Below are positions 44,977-56,983 of a stretch of 64,000 bases of DNA, piece after piece; the stretch's first letter is position 1; the number at the start of each line of letters is the position of its first letter. The position numbers were made by a program, and so were the translations under genes. Origin of the DNA: Kalaharituber pfeilii. Its lineage: Eukaryota > Ascomycota > Pezizomycetes > Pezizales > Pezizaceae. The notes beneath the pieces are model-generated. The model did not search any database, was not told the origin of the DNA, and saw only the letters and a program-made list of their open reading frames with translations. The DNA lies in assembly GCA_015179045.1 (NCBI GenBank), contig WHUZ01000095.1, positions 1 to 64,000 of the forward strand. The letters are read 5' to 3'.

Positions 44977-47900
44977 TTCCTTGCCACCTGGCGGTGGCCT
45001 GATTGCTTCCCGCCCCCCTGGCCACCTCCTGCACACGTCGCATCTCGTCCACATGTGTTCCGTCGTCTCCTCCTCCATCCCTCACTTCCTTACCTTTGCG
45101 CAGCTTACTTCAACTAGCAAAGATACCGGACTGAACAGGTGCTCACGCTGCATTCACTAGTCCCTAGATTTCAGCGCAAAGCGCTGAAGTTCTCCAACCT
45201 ACGAAGCACCCCTATTATGCTAGAACTACTACGACCTAATTGCCTGTCAGGCTATCTCGATACTTCCAAAATTTTGATCAATATGCCTTATAGGACTAGC
45301 CTATGCATAACGAATGCATAGAGACAACAGCTATACAGGAGACAACTTAAATGAGAAGCTGACGGCATCCGATGGACCGGCTTACCTTTGCCTTATGGCA
45401 ATGCACCACATGGTATGCATATTGCAGTGGAATAAGATCCATTGCAATATTAATACGTCATATTGTATAGTTTTTGGGGCTACTCTGACTAACTTCACCA
45501 TCTTGGCTAGTAGTGGTATTGAAAAAGTACTTCTTACTCGCCAACTTGTGAACATTCTGGAATCCAGAAAACGATGGTGGGTCTTTGATGGTGAAGTGAG
45601 CCTTGGAGGAAGCGAAACGCACGACCTGGTGGCAAGTATGGTCCCTGATGAGGAGGCCTGATAATTCGACCCGCTATACGGTACCACACTGGCGTGATAT
45701 CCAGCATTGCCATAGCATGCACGTAAGTTGATGCTGGAAAGCGGTGAGTATGCCTGTGGCCACCTAGGGACTTTTCGAGCACTAGATAAAGTTCGCCAAA
45801 TGTCCTTTGTCAACACTGGTCGTCACATGCCATAGTCGATCACCGGGATACGGGAGGTAGATGCCTATTCACAACCTAGCAGTAGGTAAATGCTGGACCT
45901 TACAGAGGTGCGTAACGGGACACTCGTCAGTTGATGCACCAAGAGGACTTTGTGGCCTACGAATTAGGTAACATCTGAATCACATTCATGGCCACGCCGG
46001 AGTAATGGATCCAACAACCTGTATGTATAACGGGGGACGAAAATCTGAAGAAGGGGATATTGACATCAGCACGTGCCTTGAAAAGAGGGCTTATAGATTA
46101 GAAACCTCAGGTTGCTAGAGACTAACGGTTCTCAAGGTCGCACGGAATTGACGGCCGCCACTCAGTGGTAGAGTATGATACCTGCAATGGAACAAGATAA
46201 ATCGTTGCTGAGAACAACCGATAGCCTTCAAATTAATCAAGGGATGGGGGGCTCGGGGGACGAGATTAGCTTTGTTGGCACGTAAAGTGGAGAAATGGTG
46301 GCTGTTTGGGGGATATTTGCTATTGAGCATGAAGAGCGATACCACTTCTGTGTTGCCACGGCGACCAATTACCCCTTAGGTGGCGAAACGCACTCAAATT
46401 CAAAGCCGGTGAAAAAGCCACACAACAAATCAAAAAGCTGCCATAACGTTACAAAACAGTGTAATGACTCAGTTTGTGCACCGATATTCTTATGTCACTC
46501 TCAGATATAGTAGCCGATTGGTAGTAGCTCTGGTTGTTTTCCACACGCATTTGATTCAAACCTCGCCCCAGAGAGGTACAAAAGTAAAATCAGCCGCCGC
46601 CACGAGACCTGCACATTAACCTATGCTACATAGTTGTTAGATTCACCATATCCACAGCATGTAAAAATCGGAACCCACATTTTATAATAGTTGACCATAT
46701 AACGCAAATACATGGAACTGACTCCCTAATTTCGGCGATGCGGGCTCAATTGCAACAAACCTACTATTAAGTCCTCACTTAATTGACCAAGTGCAACTTC
46801 CGCATGGCAGATGTTCCATCATGGCAAGGATCCAGAAGGGGTTAACTTGTGTCTTCGAGGGCGCAGCAACAATATGCAGGAGTTTCGCCGAATGCTTCGT
46901 ATCAGGTAAACTGTAGGGTCCAGTTCATATATATTTTCTTTTTTTCATTGCTATAAGTTAACATCACATCCAGAAATAGAAGTTATCCGGGGTAATTTTA
47001 TAGAATTTCTCAAGGTCGGCGTCCTGCTTATACACGAGTACTCTCCTCGGAGTTACAGCAAGTTAGAGAAACATAACACAATTCACTTGAACCAGCAGTG
47101 GTATGAATAGGCAGATATGCAGTGGTAGGAAGCATAAGTATCCACCAGAGCAAGAGTACCTACTAGCAAACTTAAACTGTTGCCCTGCCGTATACCAAGG
47201 TTAAGTACTAAGGTGTTCGATCATGAGATTTTCCCTTCTCTGAATATCCCCATTTTTTTGCGGGGGAGGGGGGAGAGGGGGCAAATGTTTATACCGAATG
47301 CTTATACCGAATACTCGCCAAAGTCACATGTATAGTTTGGACTCGTATCGAATATCTGCGTTCCTTTTCTATCCCTCTTCCTTTTTTACAGCTTGTCATG
47401 TGAGCAACGCACTGAGGCTCCTGCTTACGGTCACCTGAGCTGTACTTCTTTCTTGGCGCTGAAAGTCAAAATTTTTTCCGCAATTGCACAAACCATATAC
47501 CAAGCTTTACCTAGTCTTACTTTTTTTTTTTTTTTTCTTTTTTTTTTTTTTTTGCATTTGAGCCACCATGCTCAGCCATTACTATTATATACTAGTATAC
47601 AATACCCCCCTTATCCTATCTGCATTCTTTTGTCCTCCCACTTATTGATTCCATTGCGGGAGGGCTTGCCTTTTTCTAAATCTAAACTAACACTCCAACC
47701 AGAATAACTGGCACTAGTCTGGTTGCACTACTCCACAGGTAGTGCAACCAGACTAAACTGGCACCAGCTTAGTCACATTCAATTCCTGAACTTACAAGTG
47801 CAACAGAGTATCACTAGTCTCATGCCAAGACCCTCTGGCTGATAAAAGCCGAGCGTATACTATCACAATGTCAACAGGTGTGAAGATGCGCCTTCCATAT

Positions 47901-48026
47901 GCGAATTGCTTCAACTCAGCCAGGTCATGCGTCAGATAGGCCAGGTCATGTACATCCTTGATGTATGCCTGTTGCCTTATATGTGGTAGCCGACCACGAC
48001 TCTACGTAACAACCACAGGCATTAGT
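44977..48026. other. Long stretch without a supported gene
   Basis: Frames of 115-144 codons lie on opposite strands at 45314-45816 but have no family signature. A T-rich tract at 47520-47555 and the palindromic insertion at 47715-47755 are the only structured features I see. Confidence 0.45.
47715..47755. mobile_element. 41-bp perfect palindrome with 9-bp direct flanking repeat
   Basis: Arms TAGTCTGGTTGCACTAC (47715-47731) and its complement (47739-47755), with a 7-nt loop. AACTGGCAC lies directly outside on both sides (47706-47714 and 47756-47764). The structure is that of a terminal-repeat-only insertion with a 9-bp target duplication. Confidence 0.7.
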
Positions 48027-48039
48027 AGAAACCTAGTGT

Positions 48040-48099
48040 TTTTTTTTTTTTTTCTTTTTGTCACATGACCCCGCATGCGGCTCTTCGCCATGGCAGGAC
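48040..48099 (-). mobile_element. Miniature poly(A) retroposon, subfamily B, 13-bp target duplication
   Basis: T-rich tract then GTCACATGACCCCGC and ATGCGGCTCTTCGCCATGGC. AGAAACCTAGTGT is repeated perfectly at 48027-48039 and 48100-48112. Confidence 0.9.
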
Positions 48100-48112
48100 A
48101 GAAACCTAGTGT

Positions 48113-51100
48113 GACTATGGAATTCGACAGTGCTTAAGTTCATAGTTACCGCAAGTACATACATGCATGTATCAATCCGAGACTAGTTTCAAGTCAGATA
48201 TGTAACACACCTCGAACTTCAAGATTTATCAAGCGAAACAAGCTTCTACCTAATACAAAGTATAGAGAGAGTCTTCCTCAACTCCACTGTTCAGCTTGCA
48301 ATTTGATCGCCGTCCGAGGCAGCAACGCCATATCAATATCAGCAGCACGAGGAACACATTGTTAGCTTTTGCCCTTGAAATCTTTTCAACTTACGGCACA
48401 ATCCGCATTCAGATCGCTAGGGTATGGTTCAGTCTCGAACCGGCACGAGTATGTGCGGCTCTGACCGTAGTGTAGAGAAACGTATAGGAGTGATGAGCAT
48501 AAGTAATGCTACTAAGTTCCCGTAGGGTATCGTAGTGTATAGGAAAATTAGTAGTTGAGATCACCATAATATATAGGATATCCCAATTAATGGGAAGCGA
48601 GGAGAATTCAAAACCAGCATGTTACTTCCACTTCAAATGTAGCCTGTTGGAACATGGAACTGAGCATAGACATGTAGCATCGTCTGGAATTCCTACAACG
48701 AAGCCCTACAAATATACCTGACGATCTGCATTGGCCGGCTCTGTCCATGAACCTCCTAGAACTTGTGAAACCTCTCTCCTTCGAACCAACACCATTCTCC
48801 AAGGGTTCCTCTTGATGCTGACACAAAACCGTCTCAGAACCCGGAAGGGTTCCATTAGATGTTCACGCCCTAACCAAACCAATGTAATACACTTTGCGTA
48901 TAAATTTTCCTTTAAGGGGCCATCCCTGCGAGTCCAAAGCTCCAAGATCATTAGACTTCTGGCAACGTCCACTGTGGAGCTTGATGGTATGACTTAAACG
49001 CCGTAATCACTACACTCCAGTATCGAGTCTCATGAGGCTTAGCGCTGCGTTAAGATTTGAGGGTTTTCATAGTGCAGAGGCACGGGGGACATTTCCGAGT
49101 TTGTTGCCTTGAGAAAGAGGATCCAAGGGATCAATCAGGATGAAAGATCCAACTTTTTAAAGCTGGCCAGTGAGATGGGGAATAGGTCCATGTTACATAA
49201 GGGAGTGACTGCCACAAGCCTTGCAAAAAGCAAAAGGGATGCCTAGGAGGCAAGCCTGTGTTCAAGAGTGGCAAAGATGGCGAGCAGCCGGGTGTGTCCT
49301 TTGAATGAAAGGGAGGGCGTTGGACATTCTCGCGCAGCCTGATTGGAATCGGATGTCCCTCCGGGCGTACAAGACCTGGGAAGTGAGTAGATGCTTGCAT
49401 GTTGCTATGTATGTACTTAAGTAAGTATGTGCTGATGCGCGTGTAGTACTACATTATGCAGTACTACAGACTACTCTGTATAGCGTCAGACCACTCTGTA
49501 TCAGATGATTATTTGAACTTTGTACACGATCAACTACTTCACATTACTTCTTACCTCGTACTTCTACTCATATTGCTGCAGAGACTACGCCGCAAAGCTC
49601 TCGGGTTACGAGTAGTCTTGCTAGGTAACGAGAGAAGCAAGGAAAATAACCAATATCAGAGGCACAAAGCTATTCTCCGTACATGTGGCGAGACTATGTC
49701 AAGTCATTTATCTCAGGACCGCTAAGCACTACATTAAAGGGCTCTCGAACATATGTCACCCTTGTTATCCCCGTGATTCCCTGGATATCTATGGGCTGCA
49801 TACACTCTAGACTTGAAGATCATGCGGCAACTGTCTAAGGTTTCCACTGGTCAGTCTGGATACCCTCAGCTCTACAAATGGCAACATAGATTCGTCAAGT
49901 GGGTATGAAAATTTTGAGTCAGGGTTCCACCTACGAGAACAGGGATTAACCCAGATATCAATCCCACTTATAAGAAGGTTACTATGAGGTTTAAAATCGA
50001 GGCTCCCGCTGTTACGGAACGGACCGTAACGTCTGTAACGGAGTCTGGAGCCCTTCCGTATTCCAAATATAAAATACAGTATCAAAAGGCAACAGAACCA
50101 GAGTGCAACTGCAATCCAGACAATGCGCCTTTTTTCCATAGCAGGATGTACATCATACCTTGCCATTTCCCGACCAATTGAAAAAGTTCCCAGGGAAGTA
50201 GGGGGACACGGAGAACAGTTCGATTATCGAGTGATCATAAACTTACACTTGTCGTTACACCGGGGTGGGGGTATCATCTTGATTTAATTGGTTTCGGGAC
50301 CTACCGTTGGATTTTCAGGGAATTTCCTTCACTTTTTGGTTTGGATTTTTCTCGGGCAATGCCGCAGATAACCTAATGACTTTAACTGCAGCCACAGCCT
50401 TCCGAGATTCAATTGCAATTGCAGTGCTCTTAACGCTGATTGTTGCCATTTCCCGCTAACTACCTGAATAAAATTTTTCCTCCATCAAGGCTGGACACAA
50501 GGCAGTGCAGATTGCACGCCCCCTGGTGGGCGCTCCTAGGAATATTGATACTTTCCATTTTAGGCATATCTAAGCTCAAAGGAAGCTTGATTTGTAGGGA
50601 TAGTATTTTCTTTACATGCATTTGCTGGCGCAGAGGCTTTGCACCCCTTGGCAGTTTGGTTAGCCTCGCGAGGAGAAAGTAATAGTGCTGTAGATGCTTT
50701 GAGACAAGGAAGCAAGGATTGAAGATAGGTAGCATAGATTAGATGGTATGCATACTCTAGAGTACAAGGTAGCCACCTCTGTCACGAGCTCAAGTGAGCT
50801 GTAAGAGAAAGAGTTTTGTATCGTGTGGCTTGCGGTCACCGATGCCGGGCTTCGCCCGGGATATTCCCGTTAATTTTCCTCGAGTTCCTGGAGTTCCAAC
50901 AGCTCTCAAGTTCCTTGTCAAGATGTAGTGAAAGAATTGAGACTATCCTCAGTAAGCTTGCAATATGTTATGTCAATAATTCACAGCCTAGGTGTAGGGT
51001 AATATATCGTACATGCACGACTTACTCACACTAATATCAATTTTTGAATCTGCAATGCATTGAGAAAGTCTAGTCGAGATCGAACTGCAATGAGGCCAAT

Positions 51101-52442
51101 GAAGTGCTGTCAAATCCGTTCCCATCTGCCAGAATTAATTAACTTGCATAACTGGCCTCCATGGAGTGGTCTGTCCTTCGGCTCTTGCTTCAAGATCACA
51201 ATCTTCGCCGTAGCGCCCTCGACTTCACCCCTCGTCCGTTACAATGTCCGGTGGCCTGCCCACGTCTTCCTCTAGTTGGGTATCAGAAAGCGGTAACACA
51301 GAGGCCTATCAATCCTATACACAGGATCACAGATTTGTATGCAACGAAACTTTCTGCTTGTCATCCTGCCTTGCAAATACCATAGGGCTGGGCATTGCTA
51401 GATTTCACCTCTTATTTGCGCCCTCTTGCATGAAGGCAGCAACTTTTTGCAAGGAACTACGATCCTTCGACGATGCCTTATGCTTTGACACAGGCACCGT
51501 TTTAGTAAAGGTATTCAATACTTGTGCTTAAGCTGTACTCTTGATTTCTGGTTTTGCCAAACATGGATCATTCCATAGAGCTTCACAGGGCGTCACAAAT
51601 CTAATGCTGAAGGTGTGGATGGCCGGTGGTGCTCGCGCAGCTGCCTACAAGAGATTCCCTGCTATGTAGGATACAGGCAGGTGTGCTGGGTCTCGACGGT
51701 GGGCGAGTGATGTGAAGAGGACGATAAATGGTGACTAAGACAGTCAGATTAGATAGCAGAGGTATTCCCCTCGAATGCTGGCAATTAGTAGGTGTAGAGA
51801 AAGTAAGTAATTGAGACTGCTGATGCATTTAGATACACATAGTGAGGTGATGGCGTTGGGGGGCGATATTGGGGACCGACAGGGGGAGATGTGGGGTGGT
51901 GGTGATCAGCCAAGGACGTGATTGTCTCAGTGAGTGGGTTAGATTCCGGGGAGAGCGGGGGAAAGGCTAGAAGAGCGGTATGATATGAAGGCGAATGGTG
52001 AACTTTGCTGGTTAGCAATTGCAAACTGGGCTGGTTGCATGCTTGATGTAGTGAAGCATGCATATGTGCCAATATCTGAGCTGCGAGACTAATACTGCAA
52101 GATGACAAGTGAATCAGGAAACAGAAGTGATGATATCTGCGTCATCACACAAATGGTTCTTTGCCACCATATCTAAGACAGCTTAAGCATCGCGGTACGG
52201 ACTGAGGAAATTGACTGCGTCTCAAGCCCTCTCACCGAGTAGTGAGTACCAATCGGGCCGAGTAGATACGCGATGCAATGCTGCCTTCCAGGAGGTATTT
52301 CCGCTTCCATCCCTGGCTGACTTTGGACTTGAGGCTAGCCTTAGGGCAAAGATCAAACAATTTTAAGGCATATTATACCGTGGCTAGCTACTGGTGGATA
52401 TTAATTGATTGTACAACCAAGCTAAACAACCCCTTCCTATTA
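48113..52442. other. Long stretch, mostly non-coding by eye
   Basis: No confident gene. Overlapping frames at 48706-48997 (both strands) and a membrane-protein-like frame at 49807-50166 are the only candidates. A C/T-biased interval lies at 51600-52100. Confidence 0.4.
49807..50166 (-). CDS. Possible small membrane protein, hypothetical
   Basis: A 119-codon minus-strand frame from ATG ending 50166. Residues about 14-36 form one hydrophobic helix (IVWIAVALWFCCLLILYFIF) followed by a basic stretch (RKGSRLRYRRY), as in a single-pass protein with a cytosolic positive flank. The rest is unrecognised and further exons are possible. Weak evidence. Confidence 0.3.
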   Translation of the reverse strand: MARYDVHPAMEKRRIVWIAVALWFCCLLILYFIFGIRKGSRLRYRRYGPFRNSGSLDFKPHSNLLISGIDIWVNPCSRRWNPDSKFSYPLDESMLPFVELRVSRLTSGNLRQLPHDLQV

Positions 52443-52444
52443 TA

Positions 52445-52878
52445 CAGGTTTCCCTTGCTATACCGGATCTGCAGAATCTGGCCCTTTTCGTCCGGTATAG
52501 CAAGGTTCCGTTATAAAATAAATGCTTGGCAGAAATATAATAGGGATGGGCAGCAAAAATAATGGAAATTGCCTAATTGGGAAGTAGATCGACAATGACA
52601 GCCTAATTTAATTATGGAAAGTCAAATTTAGTAAGCGTGTTCAACAAAGGTGGGGCAGCCAAGATCGGACGTATAAGCATTAGTGTATCCGGTATGGCAA
52701 ATATTATTTGTATGGAGACAGGGGGTCAAGTGCCTAGCAATTCCTGTCCGGTCCGGTATTCTTAGTGCGTCTGGTATTGCAAGAGGGTTTTGTATGGGAA
52801 TGGAATGTAGCAGCCTGAGAGCATCCGGTATAGCGTGGTTTCCGGTACAGCGAGGTTCGGTATAGCAAGGGAAAACTG
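52445..52878. mobile_element. Pogo/Fot-type MITE, 434 bp, TA target
   Basis: Left end CAGGTTTCCCTTGCTATACC and right end complement of CAGTTTTCCCTTGCTATACC, with TA outside both (52443-52444 and 52879-52880). The interior carries several copies of a CGGTATAGCAAGG-like motif in both orientations near both ends, as expected of transposase-binding sites. No coding capacity. Internally deleted relative of the element at 25962-27980. Confidence 0.88.
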
Positions 52879-52880
52879 TA

Positions 52881-53898
52881 CCACCTTATCCTTTGATTCA
52901 CAGCCATACTCAGCGCCAATTTCCCATCCGGTAGCTTCCTCCCGGGCCCTAGTGTCTGCTGTCGTGCCCGAACCGTGGTCCCCACTAGCAAGTGCTAGAC
53001 TCATTTATACGGTTATCCATGTACAGATCTATGCCCTTTTTCACGGCATTGATTCCGTTCTGCTCTCTAAGTCCAAGTAACTCTCCGCGTGCGAGACTGC
53101 TAGCACCCCGCCTTGCATTCCAATTGTGTTTCGTAGAAGCCCTGCCAGCTGATCATTATTCAGCCAACAGCGCATATGAATTAGTGAGGCAAGTATCCCA
53201 AGACCCCCTGAACTCATACTAATTCTTGATATCACTAATGGCTACAACACACTAGCAATTAGAATCAATCAAAAGACAAGATCGCTCGATCAGCGGATGC
53301 TATATGTACAAGCAAATAGAAATGGACATCCTGATCATTGAACCTGCATGTCAGGGCAGAATTATAGTGCACGTAAAATGCGGAATGCAATGCAAAGAAA
53401 ATCAGAGATGTTTATGTATAGGGCCAAGTTCCCACAGCAGTTGAAGGCCTCTAGGAGATTTTTGCCGGTGGTATGCTGAAACTGCAAATATACACTATGC
53501 TAGTACGAAATGTGGTATCTGTAGCACGATAACGGAGAATCAAGACACAAAATGAAGACAAAGCAAAGGCCAAAATATACAAAATAGAAAATGCACAAGC
53601 AAACATAAATATTATACTAACGAAATTAACAACAAATGAAAATCCCTATGCTTGCCTTCTTTTTACTGCTCCCTTTGCCCCTAATTTTCTCCTCAATTCT
53701 ATGCATTGTAATAGGATGATTACAAGGATTGATAAGGGCGTATGATTTGATAAAATGCAGAAGATTGAGTTGTCAATCCACATTTCATGCCTTTCCAGGG
53801 AAAAATTCCAGAACAAAAAGGACCGAGAACAAGGAAACTACCCGTGCATTTCCTGTTGTGAACACCACTGGCTCATACCCTCCTATTGCAGGTGTAGC
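52881..53898. other. Intergenic, 3' flank of the Zn2Cys6 gene
   Basis: No supported gene; short frames only. Confidence 0.45.
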
Positions 53899-56333
53899 TC
53901 AGATGCCCATGTTTGCCTGCATGTGCATCTGCACGCCTGAAATATTTTCGTTCTCGGAGCACGGGGGCCGCTGCATCTGGGGCGAGACAGTCCCTGGGGT
54001 AGGGTACGAGCTTGCAACTGTACCGGCAGGGATGTACATCTGTAGCGGAGTTCGTGGATATTCGGGAATTGGATCAAACTTCGGCGAGGTGGGGCTCGCT
54101 GAAGGGTCTGGTGATGTTGATGGGTGAGAGTGCGGCAGAGTTTGAGGGGGATGAGTATGACGAGGAGGTAAAGTTATCCCATATGACCCTGGCGGCGGTG
54201 AATATTCACCGACGGCAACGCTGGCAGCTGCTGCGCCGAGGTCGGAGAAGTCTACCACTGGGATCACAGGAGTTGTATTTGTTGTTGATGTAGGAGTTAT
54301 CACAGGCTGCCCAGTTGGAAAAGGAAGTGACGTTGTCAAGCGTAGCATTTCAGGACGTAGCTTCATTAGTTGTCTTTGAGATGGTGGATTGATGCTTTCT
54401 ATTCGACTCGATAAACCTTGCCTGTCAACCCCCTCTTCATCGTCTTCTGGGTCATCCTTGTCATTGTAATTGTCAAGTGAGTCCCACGTCGTTTCCGGAG
54501 AAATGTTAGTTTCGTAATATTTTCGAAACTGTGCAAACACCTCTGTATTATGCGCAAATAAAAGTCCTGGTTCCTCCTCTTCTGTGCCATTTTTCTCTAC
54601 ATACAGCCTCACGTGGTAGCCGCCACCAGGAAGTTCTTTGTAATTGCTTGAAACTGAAATGGTGGGAGCAGGTTGATCAGAGACTTGGTAAGAAGGAATG
54701 GACTTGGATAATTCCATAAGCTGTATGAAGAATCGAAGGAGCGTTGCATCACTTTTACATAACTATGTAAATGCGTTTGTTAGCATTGGTAGTCAATATC
54801 ACATCATAAAACATACACCGTAACATATCATTAAAAAGATGCTCAACTTGACGCTTGCTATTTCAGTATCTGCTATTATGATATCCGTTTGGTTTCCGCT
54901 TGTGCCCGAAAATCCAATTCCCAATTTCTCTAATCGTTGGCTCAACATTCGTTGACATCGGCCTGCATGCTTGTACCCTACAATACTCAATTTCTTGCCT
55001 CTTTCACCTCTGGTGCTGAGACTTGCATCAGCGGCACTGAATGCCATCAGTGCATGATTTACCATATCATCCGTATCGGCATATTGAGGAACATGACGAC
55101 TGAAGATTGCATGTATTGCATTCACAAATCTCGGAGAAGTGGGGCAGACAATTGAAAGAGGATTATATTGGGTCCAAAATTGAGTAAAGCGCGTGGAAAG
55201 TACTTGTGATATCGGTGAACGTGGGCGCTGCGGAGGGTTCATGACAACGGGGAGGTAGGAATATTGATTATATCTTGACGGCTGTGGAGTGGGCTGAAAT
55301 GGATAAATAGGTGTCGTAGGGTTAGATATGGATGGAGATGTGAGGGTACTGGTGCAACTTGTCGCTGGTAGGCAATCAAGATGATAATTGGGAATTGTTG
55401 AGAAATGTTCCGGGTATCCAGAAATCGCACTACCTTCTCCGGCACTGACATTTTCAAAGTCAGTATAGTATTCCGCTTGGTCATCATCAGACCCTCCGGT
55501 TGAGGAAGCTGTGCCAGGAGAAGGTACTCTCATCATGTATGGTACTGTATTGGTCCCATACTGTCCACCAGGTGTAGGGGATAACCTTTCTGTCACCCTC
55601 TTCAGTTCCCCCTGCGGCGGAGGTGTCCTGAAGCTTAACGGAAAGGAGGATGGGGCTTGCCGACGTCGTTCTTCCCGTGCATTGAGACCAGGTGAACACG
55701 AGTGATTGTATTTTATACATCGATCACAGCGACTTGGCCAAATTCGATCGATTGGGGTACACTGGAAAGGAAGATATAGTTAGCCAGCTGACGTTGAGTG
55801 AGACCAAAAACAGTATTAGGCCTGTGGTCATGTAAATATTTGACATATATAAACAAAGTGGGGGCATATGAAATATTGGTATAATGTTGCGATTTATGGT
55901 AGACTTGGCTCCGGATATATGTTGCAATGTGCATCATTGTTAAGCGAGACGCCAAGAGACCGCATGGTCTAGTTCAGTAATCGCAGAACAAATATTTGCG
56001 GTTGAATAAGGTAGGAAGGAGAGGGGAAAGAGCTATTATGTTGAGGCATGATGCCGTTGATGCGATCTGGAATAATGTAAATATCTGCATTCGGCAGGAG
56101 TAACGGGTGGAAAATAGAATTTAATCAATGAGTAACAAACGAATAATAGCAAGAAAAGAGAAAAATAGAAAATCAGCACGAACCCGCTGTTTATCCAAGC
56201 GGCATTGCGTACACTTCAAAATTTGCTTATGCCTTCGCCTCGCGGTACCAGTAGGTGTTACCGTTCCAGTCGAGTTTGAATTGATGATAGTTGTCGACTG
56301 AGTGGATGTTGCATTGCGATTCTCATTTGACAT
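53899..56333 (-). CDS. Zn(II)2Cys6 fungal-type transcription factor
   Basis: Minus-strand exons 56184-56333, 55... joined as 54817-55761 and 53899-54720, all in frame, giving about 638 residues. The first intron (55762-56183, 422 nt) splits the zinc cluster: exon 1 ends CTQCRLDKQR and exon 2 opens with C-TPIDRIWPSR-C-DR-C-IKYNHS-C, so the joined motif is C-x2-C-x6-C-x10-C-x2-C-x6-C, a complete binuclear cluster at residues 41-73. A basic stretch (ARRRHKQ) precedes it and ARE-ERRRQ follows. The middle and C-terminal parts are Pro/Ser/Thr-rich with an acidic run (KDDPEDDEEG) suited to activation; no fungal-specific middle homology domain is recognised. The nuclear target is unknown. Branch points GGCTAAC and TGCTAAC support both introns. 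The start sits right after a (CAAAA)n leader. Confidence 0.87.
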
Positions 56334-56334
56334 G

Positions 56335-56362
<28 letters not shown>
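56335..56362. repeat. (TTTTG)n repeat, (CAAAA)n in the leader of the transcription factor
   Basis: Five TTTTG units immediately upstream of the Zn2Cys6 start on the opposite strand, so the messenger would carry CAAAA repeats up to the AUG. Confidence 0.85.
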
Positions 56363-56365
<3 letters not shown>

Positions 56366-56943
56366 TGTTATTGTTTCAATTTTTTGGGTTTCCTTTTTGA
56401 TCTGTGTGAAGTTGCGAAGACCTTTATGCGAGTGTTATCGCCCAAAACCTTATGCTGGGATTATGCAACTATGATCGTTCTGATTCACCGTCTGTAGAAC
56501 GTGGACGGCACCGCAAAATTCAACGATGTCAGTTCGGCGGCGCCGAAGGATCCGCCTGGAGTGTTGTAACCTTATCTCTATGAGAGAAATAGGTTTCTGA
56601 CTTTTTCCTTTTTTTATTCCCCTCCAAATTGTAGTTGTATGGTCCGGCTTGATATGTACTCCCGGTTCGTGCTTGCTATCCTGCTTCCTCTAGATGCAAT
56701 TGAGGTACGATATTGAATTCACGGTGGGGTGTATTAAATAGGCCAAAGCCTAGTGGGCAGATGGTCGTATATGTAGGTATAAGAGGAGTATTGATGGGAC
56801 GAATGTTGGAATAGAGAGCTCTAGTTGTTCGGTATATTATTGCGGCTGCGCGTGGAAAATTTGAGGAACATATAGAATACGATTAGCTGCACAGGCATCT
56901 ACGATTAGCACCTCTCCGAGCCTTTTTCTTCCTCTCTTTCACA

Positions 56944-56946
<3 letters not shown>

Positions 56947-56983
<37 letters not shown>
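56947..56983. repeat. Poly(T) run, 37 nt
   Basis: Pure T37, followed by a T/C-rich tract with CTTT units. No miniature-element core is attached. Confidence 0.9.

Noticed and set aside
47521..47580. Poly(T) followed by GAGCCACCATGCTCAGCC, which looks like an antisense Alu end
   Set aside because: Only about 18 bp match in a sequence otherwise clearly fungal; no further Alu sequence is present, so chance is more likely than contamination.
48706..48997. Overlapping frames on both strands that look protein-like
   Set aside because: Neither strand shows a known motif, start context or splice partner strong enough for a gene call.
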